Origin: Bidens hawaiensis
Lineage: Eukaryota; Streptophyta; Magnoliopsida; Asterales; Asteraceae
NCBI GenBank assembly: GCA_021521415.1
Contig: JAIQDT010005785.1
Coordinates: forward strand, 62,001 to 126,000
Direction: 5' to 3'
Length of the DNA: 64,000 bases
The position numbers and the translations under genes are program-made. Below are positions 22,743-34,100 of this stretch, piece by piece. The stretch's first letter is position 1, and each line of letters begins with the position of its first letter. Under the pieces are notes generated by a model that worked only from the letters and a program-made list of their open reading frames with translations, was not told the DNA's origin and did no database searches.

Positions 22743-24792
22743 GATTGACAAAGAATTCAAGCCCCAAATTGGGAGAAATTTAGAAGTCTGCATGGATGAC
22801 TTGGTGACCAAAAGCGATGCAGAAGAAACAATGCTGAAAGACATTGAAGAAACCTTTAGAGCGCTGCGCCAAATCAGCATGAAACTTAACCCTATCAAAA
22901 TGTTCCTTTGGGATGGAGGAAGGAAAATCCCTAGGAGTGATCGTGACCAACGGAGGCTTCAAAGCTAACCTCGAAAAAGTGGAGGCGGGTAGTAAAAATG
23001 CCTTCTCCAAAAACCATCAAGCAAGTGCAAACACTTAATGGCTGATTGGTCGCGCTCAACAGATTCTTGTCAAGTCATGCTGAAAAATCCGTTCCATTTG
23101 TCTCAACCCTAAGGAACTGTCTCAAAAGTCTCAGTTTCGATGGACAGCAGAAGCAGAAACGGCGTTCCAGGAGATCAAATCGCGCTTAGCAGAGTTACCA
23201 ACGTTAACGGCACCGCGAGCCAGAGAGCCGCTCATAATATACTTAGCGGCTTCAGAAAGAGCAGTTGGCGCGATTATGATGGTTGAAAGGGATGGTGTTC
23301 AAACACCCATCTACTATGGAAGTCGCACTCTGGCAGACGCAGAAACAAGATACTCCACCTTAGAGATGTTGGTTTTGTCATTAGTACAGACAGCGCGCCG
23401 CCTCAGGAGATACTTCCAAGGGCACCCAGTAAGCGTCCTCACAAACTATCGCCTGCAGAATGTACTTGCCAAACCAGAACTATCTGGCAGATTAGCAAAA
23501 TGAGCGATAGAATTGGGAGAATACGCCATTGAATACAAGCCCAGACCAGCAATCAAAGGTCAAGTATTGGCTGATTTCATAGCAGAAGTACCCCAAGGAA
23601 AAAAAGAAGAGTGCCAAAAGGAAATGGAAACCCCAGCGGAACAAAATAAAGAGCAAACATGGAAGTTGTTCACCGATGGGGTATCCAATGATGAAGGCGC
23701 ATGCGCAGGCTTGAAGATCACCAACCCGGATGGACAAGAATTCACGTATGCAATACAGTTGGAGTTCAAGAGCACGAATAACGAAGCTGAGTATGAAGCA
23801 TTACTGGCGGGGTTAAGAATCACCAAAAAGTTGGGGGCAAAACATTTAGAAGCGCATGTCGATTCAATGTTGGTAGCAAACCAGATTGGAGGGCCGTATG
23901 ATGCAAAGGACGACAAGATGGCATCGTACTTGGCGCAGACTAAGGCGCTAATGACACCCTTCGTCACATGCAAAGTTAAACATGTGAAACGAGGTGAAAA
24001 TAAACAGACAGACGCTCTCAGCAAGTTGGCGTCCGTTAGTTTTGAACATCTTGCCAAAGACATCCGCGTTGAAGTACTGACACATCCCTCCACCACCGTA
24101 AGAGAAGTCCGCGTATGCTCCGCGAGCGCACCCACCTGGATGACCCCGATCATCAATTACTTGTCGACAAGCATTTTGCCAGACAGAAATATTGGAGCCA
24201 GGAAAATCCGTCACAAAGCGCTAAATTACACATTACAATACGGCGTTTTATACAGACGATCTTACTTGGGACCACTCTTCCGATGCGTATAACCACAGGA
24301 TGCGAATTATTTGTTGAGAGAAATACATGAAGGAATCTGTGGAGTTCACGCAGGTCCAAGAATGGTGGTCGCAAAAATTATGAACACGGGGTACTATTGG
24401 CCAGGTATGCGTGTCGACGCGGAGTCGAGGAGAAAGAACTACGACGGTGCAGCGCATGCCAGCGCCACACACCAAACACTCTACGCCCCAAGAATGCAAT
24501 GATACCGGTTACGTCATCCTGACCGTTCCAGAAATGGGCAATTGATATAACAGGATCATTCTCTGAAGCGCTGGAGCAAGTGAAATTCCTGATCGTGGCG
24601 ATTGACTACTTCACCAAGTGGATCGTGCCGATGAATTTGGTTAGCGATAACGGAACACAGTTCACGGACCAACGCATCAGGGAATGGTTCAGAAAGTTAA
24701 GCATAACTCAAACGTTCACTTCTGTTGCCCATTCACAAAGAAATGGAGAAATGTAGCGCACCAATCAAACCGTCCCCAAGCAACACACCAAA
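22743..24792 (+). pseudogene. Tat-like Ty3 pol remnant (RT, RNase H, second RNase H, integrase)
   Basis: The reading direction is plus. RT remains as CMDDLVTKS and MKLNP, then frameshifts. The retroviral-type RNase H remnant has YYGSRTLADAETRYSTLE. A longer open stretch at 23513-24292 contains a second, archaeal-type RNase H (LFTDGVSNDEGACAG, NNEAEYEALLAGL, HVDSMLVANQ), which is diagnostic of the Tat lineage. Integrase fragments follow (HEGICGVHAGPR, YYWPG, DNGTQFTD) and stop near 24792. Many stops and frameshifts are present. TeB interrupts it on the left, so gag and the rest of RT are outside the window or lost. It ends about 365 bp before the LEUNIG start codon. Confidence 0.9.
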
Positions 24793-25027
24793 TAAAAAGC
24801 TGGTTATTATTATTTTTGAATTAATTTAGTTTTGGACACCATTCTACTTGAAAGATAACACTTTTGATTTTGGACATATATACGTACGAGGCTACAGCCG
24901 TCTCCATCCGTCTCTTTCTTGTCAAATTGTGTGCAGTCACATATATTAATATTATTGTTATATGATATTATACACATACGTATACGCAACAACAGTCCTT
25001 GATATTCTCTTTCAGTCTGCAACAGGC

Positions 25028-25060
<33 letters not shown>

Positions 25061-25157
25061 TAGCCCCTTCTTGCATTAAAACATTTTACAGAGACTAAAG
25101 CCCAGGTTTTTATTATATGAAGATCTAAAACTCTTGTTTTTTCTTGATCTGGACATA
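24793..25157 (+). promoter_or_regulatory. LEUNIG upstream region and 5' untranslated leader
   Basis: This is the only sequence between the Tat remnant and the LEUNIG ATG. It has AT-rich TATA-like stretches near 24941-24975 and an uninterrupted (CT)n leader tract at 25031-25061. CT-rich 5' leaders are common in plant genes. The transcription start cannot be fixed by eye. Confidence 0.5.
25031..25061 (+). repeat. (CT)n microsatellite in LEUNIG 5' leader
   Basis: About 15 CT units lie 97 bp before the start codon, within the probable 5' UTR. Confidence 0.85.
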
Positions 25158-28100
25158 ATGTCTCAGGCTAACTGGGAGGCTGATAAAATGTAAGTCCTTT
25201 TTCTTTCTTCTTCTTTAAATCTTGTAAAAATCAGAAATTTATTTTATTTGCTAGATTTGGGATGTGGGCATCTTTCATTTTTGTTGATTTTGTTCTTTTT
25301 CTGAATCTTTTTGAATTTTTTTGTTCTCTTTCTTTTGCCTCTTTTTTTGTTCTAGGGTTTATGTATCTATCTGCTTTTCTGTTTCTTTTCTATAAAATTA
25401 AAGTTGTTTTATTTTAGTAAATTGTGTTTACTTGGTAGATTCACTATTGCTGCATTTTGAAGGAAAACAAATGGTTAGAAAATGGATTTTTAATCTAGAT
25501 TTTAAAATGTTTCAAAGCCGTGTCATGATTGTTCTTTATTTTTTTTTCATAAAATGTTTAATCTATGCTCATTTGGTGTTTAAATTTGTTGTTTTTGGTT
25601 TGATTAACAGGTTAGATGTTTATATACATGATTATTTGGTAAAGAGGGATTTGAAAGCTTCTGCTCAGTCTTTTCAAGCTGAAGGGAAAGTCTCATCTGA
25701 TCCTGTTGGTAAGAATTAACTTTGCAAAGATTATTTCTCTAAAAAAGGGACAATTTTTATTTTAGTTCATATAGTTTAGATAATATAAAATGCATATAGT
25801 TTTAGGCAGTTATAAGAGTTCTTTGCAAGCTGCTAAGATTCTTTTTTTTTTAAAGAACAGGTTTTCTTTTGGTTCAGATAGTTTTCAGATTATAGCATAT
25901 AGTTTTCGGTAGCTATAAATATTCTTTGCAAACATGGTTTTTGAAAAGTAACAACTTTTATTTCAGATCATATAGTTTTTAGATTATATAAAATGTATTT
26001 AGTGTTCGGTAGCGATAAGAATTCGTTGCAAAGTTCTTTTTTCCTTTAAAAGAAAGAACTTTCTTGACAGCTCATATAGTTTTTAGATTATATAGTTTCC
26101 GGAAGAGATAAGAATTTTTGCAAAGATTCTTTCTTGATAAAGGAACATTTTTTTAATTTTAATTCATATAGTTTTAGCTATGTAAAATATATATAGTTTT
26201 CGCCAGCAATAAGAATTCTTTGCAAGACAGAACTTTATTTTTTAGTTCATTTAGTTTTTAGATTGTGTAAATATAATAAAGTAATTTATAATTCTTTGGC
26301 AGCAATTGACGCCCCGGGTGGCTTTCTGTTCGAATGGTGGTCCGTGTTTTGGGATATTTTTATTGCAAGGACTAATGAGAAGCACTCAGAAGTTGCAGCT
26401 TCCTATATTGAAGTTGGTTTAATATCTCATAATTTTATTATCACAACATGCACTACTTGTTCTAACACACTCTGTTTCCTTAATTCCAGACACAATTGAT
26501 CAAAGCAAGGGAACAACAACAGCAGCAGCAACAACAACCTCAGCAACCACCTAATCCACAACAGCAGCAGCAGCAGCAGATGCAAATGCAACAACTGATG
26601 TTGCAACGTCAGGCTCAACAAGCACAACAACAGCAGCAACAGCAACAACAGCAACAACAGCAAGCGCAACATCAGCAACAGCAGCAGCAACAACAGAGAA
26701 GAGATGGGGCCCACTTACTCAATGGAACTTCAAATGGACTTGTTGGAAATGAGCCTCTAATGAGACAAAATCCCGGGACCGCTAATGCCATGGCTACTAA
26801 GATGTATGAGGAGAATTTGAAAGTGCCACTTTCAAGGGATGCGTTAGATGATGCAGCCATCAAGGTACATCTTTTTTTCATTTTTTTTTATTTCTTTTGG
26901 TTTTATGTTTGGGCAAATATAAAGAAAACCAACATACTTTCTGTTTTTTTGTCACAAAATCAACAATTTTTTCTACATCTATGTCCTTCCTACATGTTAA
27001 ATTTGAACAAAAGTATGAATTTATTTTAAAACAACTTGAAACCTGTGCATCCGATTGTTTTGCTTACTTGTTTATATTTCTCTCACGTGAGTTATATTTT
27101 TTCCCCGGTTGTTTGTTAAAACAATTTGAACATACTGGTTCATGTTAAAAAATCAGTTCAAATTTAACATGTAGAGGGACTTTAATGTGCAAAAAATTGT
27201 TAAGAGTGACCTTTGTAAGTAAGAAAGTATATTAGCTTTTAATGATGTTTGCCCTTTATGTTTTTTGTGCGGTCAAATGGTTGACCTCAGCTGCGAGGAA
27301 TATCTGATTCTTGCTTTCTTTTTTCTATCGTTTAGCAAAGATACGGGGAAAATGTTGGCCAACTTTTGGATCCAAAACACGCATCCATTTTGAAATCTGC
27401 TGCAACTGGGCAACCTTCAGGGTAATGTTGTGTTCTATTGTTTTAAAAGAAAGAAATACATCCAAAAAAGACTTAATGTTTGTATTTTTACAGACAAGTG
27501 TTGCATGGTACATCTGGCAATATGTCTCCTCAAGTTCAAGGTCAGCATCAGCAACTTCCAGGATCTGCATCGGTGAGTACTGGTACACCTCTGTATAGAT
27601 ACCGAATTTAGCGGTCAATATGTATTATTTTGTAATTACATTACATATAAGCACAAGGATTGACAATTATTCCTCAAGTTTCTGTGAGATTTGTTATCTC
27701 ATTTTTGCATTAATTTTTGTGAAATAGGAGATGAAGATGGATATGAATCCAATGCTGAATCCTCGAGCTGCGGGACCTGAAGGGTCATTGATGGGAGTTC
27801 CTGGTAATGTTGGTTTAGTCCATTAAACTGTATCTGTAACGTGTCGTTTTGTTGTGAACTTGATTTTAGTGTTTCCATAGTTTACAATAAAAAAAAAAAT
27901 TCAAAGTGACCCGTTGAAAAATATTGAACCTTTAGATCCGATTACACATAAATTTTTTCAATTATGATTCATTTTTTTTGTTAGTTTTCTAAGAAAACAA
28001 TCATGTTTGGGAATTATGGGCTCTCAAACAGAATCACAAGTTTACAAATTGATTTAACCAAGTTTACTTTCACAGGATCAAATCAAGGAGGTAACAATTT

Positions 28101-31100
28101 GACATTGAAAGGATGGCCTCTCACAGTGAGTTCATGAATGATTTTTTACACTTTTAAGTGTAAATCTAATATGATTCAAAAAGTTCGGTACTTTGGTTAT
28201 TTTCTAACTTTTACAAAATCTTGATTTGGGTTGAACAGGGTTTGGATCAGCTGCGGTCTGGTCTACTACAGCAGCAGAAGTCATACATGCAGGGTTCCCA
28301 GCCGCTACATCAGCTGCAAATGCTCACACCTCAGCATCAACACCAACTTTTATTAGCTCAACAAAGCATGACATCACAGTCTGCTAATGATGAAAGCAGA
28401 AGGCTCAGAATGCTTCTTAATAACCGAAGCATGAGCATGGGTAAAGACGGTCTTTCTAATTCTGTTGGTGATGTTCCAAATCTTGGTTCATCTATGCCTG
28501 TTATTCCTCGTGGTGATCCAGATATGTTACTCAAGGTACGTTCTTTTTTTTTCATATTAATAGTGTTTTATCATTTGACAAGTTATCATATTAATAGTTT
28601 TCTTTTTTCATATTGATAGTGATTTATCATGCTTATAAATAGTTATATCTCTTGTAACTTTGTAAGCAAACTGAACTACCTTTTTTGTAGTTAAAAATGG
28701 CTCAGCTGCACCAGCAACAACAGCAGCAGCAAAATAATAATCCACAGCAGCAGCCACATCTTCAGCACTCACTTTCCGCTCCGTTAATTCAAAATTCAAA
28801 TCTCAATATCCAGCAAGACAAAATGCTGGGAACAAATAATGTAACTGCAGACGGGAGCATGTCAAATTCCTTTAGAGGAAACGACCAGGTACTTCTGCCC
28901 CTTTTTAGGGGTGTTCATTGACTCGAATTCGGGTTATTCGAATTTGAAAATATTAAAACAGAAACTGAATTAAGTTTGTCTAAAATTCGAATAAACCGAA
29001 TTAGGGAAAAATAATCAAAACTATTAAAGTATATTTCTAAACTAATATCTAACTCATACATAATACTTCAGTTGGTATCTGGATTTAGAAGGTTTTAATC
29101 CCAACTAGTTGCAAAATCAACATCAACAACATAACAAAAATAAGTCAAAATGTCCAAGCCATAAGGATAAACAATAGTTGCCAAAAGGATTCATATTCGG
29201 GTTATTTGTTAACCGTAAAATAAGTAATGTAAAGACCTGGCTCATATTTTTATCCCAAAAAAAATTTGAAGCCCACTGTATATATATAAATAAAATACAA
29301 ATAAAATACAAAGAATATAGATATAAATCTTATTTGGGTTATTTTAATCGAATTGAATTGTGATATATATATCCAAATTTGATTCACATCCAAATAATAA
29401 TTTTGAATTGAATCAGGATTTGACACGAACACTTCGAAAGGCGAATTCGGTTTGAATCAAATTTTAAGTTATTCGAGTCTGCTTCGGATAATGAGCTTTA
29501 GGGGGTGTTTGGCATGCATCCAAACACCCCCTAAAGATTTAAAAGAAGAGGAGAAATAAGACATTTTTTATTTAAAAAAAACAGAATGGACGAAAGAGAA
29601 AGCAGCCAGTGTCATCTTCTGGACCGGCCAACAGTTCAGGAACAGGGAACACCGCGGGGCCCTCACCAAGTTCAGCACCTTCAACACCATCAACTCACAC
29701 ACCTGGTGATGTCATCTCAATGCCTGCACTTCCACATAATGCCACTTCTTCCAAGCCTCTAATGATGTTCGGGAACGATGGTCCCGTGACTCTTACTTCC
29801 CCATCAAATCAATTGGTGTGTGTCAAGTTATTCAAAAGCGGTTAAGTTTAGTTTGTATTTTTCTCTTATTGGTGACTATGATATTCTGCAGTGGGATGAT
29901 AAAGACATTGTGCAGGCTGATATGGATCATTTTGTTGAGGACGGATCACTTGATGATAATGTGGAGTCTTTTTTAGATGATAATGATCCCAGAGATGCAG
30001 TTGGTCGTTGTATGGATGTAAGCAAAGGTGAGTCAAACCTCTAAAAACATACCCCTGCTTTAAATATGTCACTTGTGTAGGTTGCAAAATGGGTTAAGTC
30101 GGGTCGGGTTGACTTGCTAATACGTTTTGCATAATTTTGTTTCGATTTATGATGTCCAAAACCACCTGCTTCAAATATGTCACTTGTTTCGATTTATGAA
30201 TGATGTCCAAAACCACCTGCTTCAAAGGTGAGTCAAACTTCTAAAAATATACCCCTGCTTCAAATATGTCAAATATGTCACTTGTTTAGGTTGCAAAATG
30301 AGTTAAGTCGGGTCGGGTTGACTTGCTAACACGTTTTGCATAATTTTGTTTTGATTTATGAATGATGTCCAAAACCACCTGATCTTTCAAACTTATTGTG
30401 GTGTAAATGAGCCAAGCAGCTCGTGAGCTGCTCGAGGTTGGCTTGCTAAAACTCGAAGCGACTAAGCTCGAGCTTTTATTGTGGCTCATTTAATAAACAA
30501 GCTTCACATATCGAGCTCGATCCGGCTTACGAACCTTTTATTTATATAATTTTAATTTAATACATTAAATATATATTATGTAATTTGTTATTTTAGTATA
30601 TTATATATACAATTAGAGTGTAATTGCACTTTTGTTTTTTATGTTTCAAGCAAATTCCAGGCTCCTTTGACTAACGTACTTATATGCCGCTTCCTTTACT
30701 TTTTACTTTTTTAATTAGGCCCTGCCCTTTTTAATCAAATTTGAGGGACTAAAGTCTTTTTCTTTTTGCACTTTTTTCTCTCTATCGATCATACACTTGA
30801 TTACCAAATTGATATGTAACAAATGGTATCAGAGCTTCCGATCCTTGGAAGTTCTTGATAACAAACCCTAATTCACCGTAATCCGTTAAATTCATTCGAT
30901 TCGTTCTTTTTTCGTTTCAGTTTCTTGAAATTCATCAATCGTTTCGTTTGATCAATTCTCCAATTCCTCCAACTATGGCCACTCGTATTCAGTCGATAAA
31001 ACGACTTTGTAACATGAAGGAATCTGTTAGGGTTTAGAAATTAAGCAGACGATTTATTGAATTGAAACAAAGGGCCTGATTCGAGAGGGCTAGTCTTCAG

Positions 31101-34100
31101 TACAACATTCAAAAACACAAATTACTTGAACAAGAACAACAAAAGAAACTACGCCTGCTATTAATCTGACAACTCAAGTTAACTGCTCCTGGAATAATGG
31201 GTCATAACCGCTCCGCTACATTCAATTTTCCCGCTGTTGTTTTGTTGACCCAATGGGTCTATCCATAACCCAAAGATGCTATTAAATTGGACCCGATCAG
31301 ATGCTTTGACCTGGTTCTTTTTCCTTTTGTACATCTTCAGGGGTTGGTGTGTATCATTAGTTCCCCCGCGGTAAAACGCCTTGTCCTCAAGGCGAAAAGA
31401 AGGAAATTGTTCAGCTAGTAAATCGTACGTCTCCCAAGTAGCTTCTTCGAGAGGTCGTTGATGCCAAGATACTAATAATTCCAAAACCGGATGACCTGCT
31501 TCAGTAACCCAACGATGATCAATAATAGAAGCAGGTTGGATATCAATTTCCCAATCCTTTGTAATAGGTACGGGAGCTATTGAATCCGGAGAAAAAGAAC
31601 CGTGGGCAGGTTTAAGCATAGAAACATGAAACACTCGATGAATCTTGGCATCACTCGGTAATTCGAGCTCATAGGCCACAGGTCCAATGGCAAGCTTGAC
31701 ACGGTAAGGTCCAAAAAATCGAAGAGAAAGCTTCTCATAACGACGTTTAGCTAGGCTCTTCTGTCGGTAAGGTTGAATTTTCAGGAACACGTAGTCCCCA
31801 ACCTGAAAAGTCAACTCTCGGCGTTTCGAATTAGCTTGATTACGCATGCGATCTTGAGCTTTATAGTAAGATTGAGACGAAGAAGTTTTAACATATCGTC
31901 ACAGTCGATCAGTTGTTCCAGCTCAGTGTTTTTTGTTTCACATGTAACATATGGCAAAAGAGAGGGAGGCTCTCTGCCACACACAACCGAAAATGGGGTG
32001 GTGCCCGTGGAAGAGTGATACCCGGTATTATAAGAATATTTTGCCCATGCTAAATAAGAGCTCCATTTGGTTGGTTGTTCATGAGCAAAACAACGTAAGT
32101 AGGCTTCTAGACATCGGTTACGAACTTCGGTTTGTCCATCCGTTTGAGGGTGGTAGCTGGTACTTAATTGCAGCTTGGTTTTGCTCAGACGGAATAGTTC
32201 CTGCCAAAAGGTACTAAGAAAAATAACATCCCTGTCAGAGACAATGGAACGAGGAAAACCGTGTAGACGGACAATTTCTTTACAAAATAACGCAGCTACA
32301 CTCTTAGCAGTAAAGGGGTGAGATAAACACAGGAAGTGGGCATATTTACTTAGGCGATCCACCACCACTAAAATGGTATCAAACCTGTTCGAGCTAGGGA
32401 GGCCTACAATGAAATCCATTGATATATCTTCCCATATTTGAGCCAGAATTGGTAAAGGTTGAAGCAAGCCAGCTGGTGATAATGTTTGGTATTTCTGTTG
32501 TTGGCAGATCAAACATTGTTGAACAAATTCCCTGATCTCCTGCTTCATTTTCGGCCAATAGTATTGAATGGACAAGCGTTTAAACGTCTTTAGAAAACCA
32601 CCGTGCCCACCCGCTGGAGTGTTGTGAGACTCGTGAAGCAGCTTGAGTTTGAGGTTGGACATATCAAGGATGACCATTCTGCCCTTGTAAAATAAGAGCT
32701 GGTCTTTCAAAGAAAACTCGGGAACAGATGACGGATCAGAGTGTAGTTGTTGGATGATATTTGCTGTGTAGGGATCCTGCTGGAGTCCCACTTTGATGTC
32801 GGTAGCTTCAACACAATAAGGAACAGATAGAGTCAGCAACGCACCTGAATGGGGTTTCCGTGAGAGTGCATCCGCCCCTCGATTCTCTTTCCCAGCCCTA
32901 TGGCTTATGGAAAAATCATAAGGCATGAGTTTGAGTAATAGTCGTTGCTGTTCGGTTGTAGTAATGCGCTGTTCCAACAAGAATTTCAAGGTATAATGAT
33001 CAGTACGAATGAGAAAGTGGCGTCCCAATAAATAATGGTTCCATTTTTGAACGGCTAGAACCAAGGCTAATAATTCACGATCGTACGTGGATTTGATCCG
33101 ATTGGAGGGAGAAAACCCTTTACTAAAATAGGCAATAGGATGGTCTTCTTGAGACAAAATAGCTCCGACTCCTGCTGATGAAGCATCGCACTCAACAACA
33201 AATGTCTTTGAAAATCCGGTAACCGGAGAACAGGAGCCAAAAGTAATTTTTGTTTCAACGTATTGAACGCGATTAACGCCTCCTCAGACCACACAAACCC
33301 ATCCTTCTTTGTAAGGGCTGTTAGGGGACGTGCAATCAGCCCATAATTTCGAATGAACCTCCTGTAGTACCCTGTAAGACCAAGAAAACCCCGAACTTCT
33401 TTCACATTAGATGGGATAGGCCATGACTGGACAGCCGAAACCTTCTCCTGTTCAACATGTACACCTTCTGCATTTGGAAAACTTGGCAAAGAACTGACCA
33501 TCATATAATAACTTCAGGGTTTGTTCCAGATGGGATAAATGTTGCTCCATATCAGGGCTGTATACGAGTATGTCGTCAAAGAACACTAAAATAAAACGAC
33601 GTAAATAGGGACGAAATAAGTCGTTCATGATTGCCTGAAATGTAGAGGGGCATTTGATAAACCAAAAGGCATAACCTTGAACTCATAATGTCCCGACTGA
33701 GTTCGAAAGGCTGTTTTTGGTATATCTGGATCATGTACCCTGACCTGATAATATCCCGAACGTAAATCCAACTTTGAAAATACTGTGAAAATACTGTCGC
33801 TCCATACAGCTCGTCCAATAACTCATCAATATTTGGGATGGGGTACTTGTTTGCTATAGTTATCTTGTTGAGAGCACGGTAATCCACACACATTCTCCAA
33901 GAATGATCTTTCTTCTTTACCAGTAGAATCGGGATGGAAAAAAGGGCTATTGCTCGGTCGAATAAAACCTGCCTTTAACATTTCTTCTACCTGTCTTTCT
34001 ATTTCAGCCTTCTGAGAATGAGGGTATCGGTATGGGCATATGTTGGGTGGTGTCGAGTTTGGAAATAAGGGAATAGAATGGTTTTGTGAGCGATTAGGAG

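Noticed and set aside
26427..26714. Leucine-rich minus-strand ORF
   Set aside because: It is the reverse of the CAA/CAG tract of LEUNIG exon 4.
31179..31364. Extension of the TeD frame into the LTR as coding
   Set aside because: The frame is open past the chromodomain but this part is LTR and purine tract; treated as non-coding.
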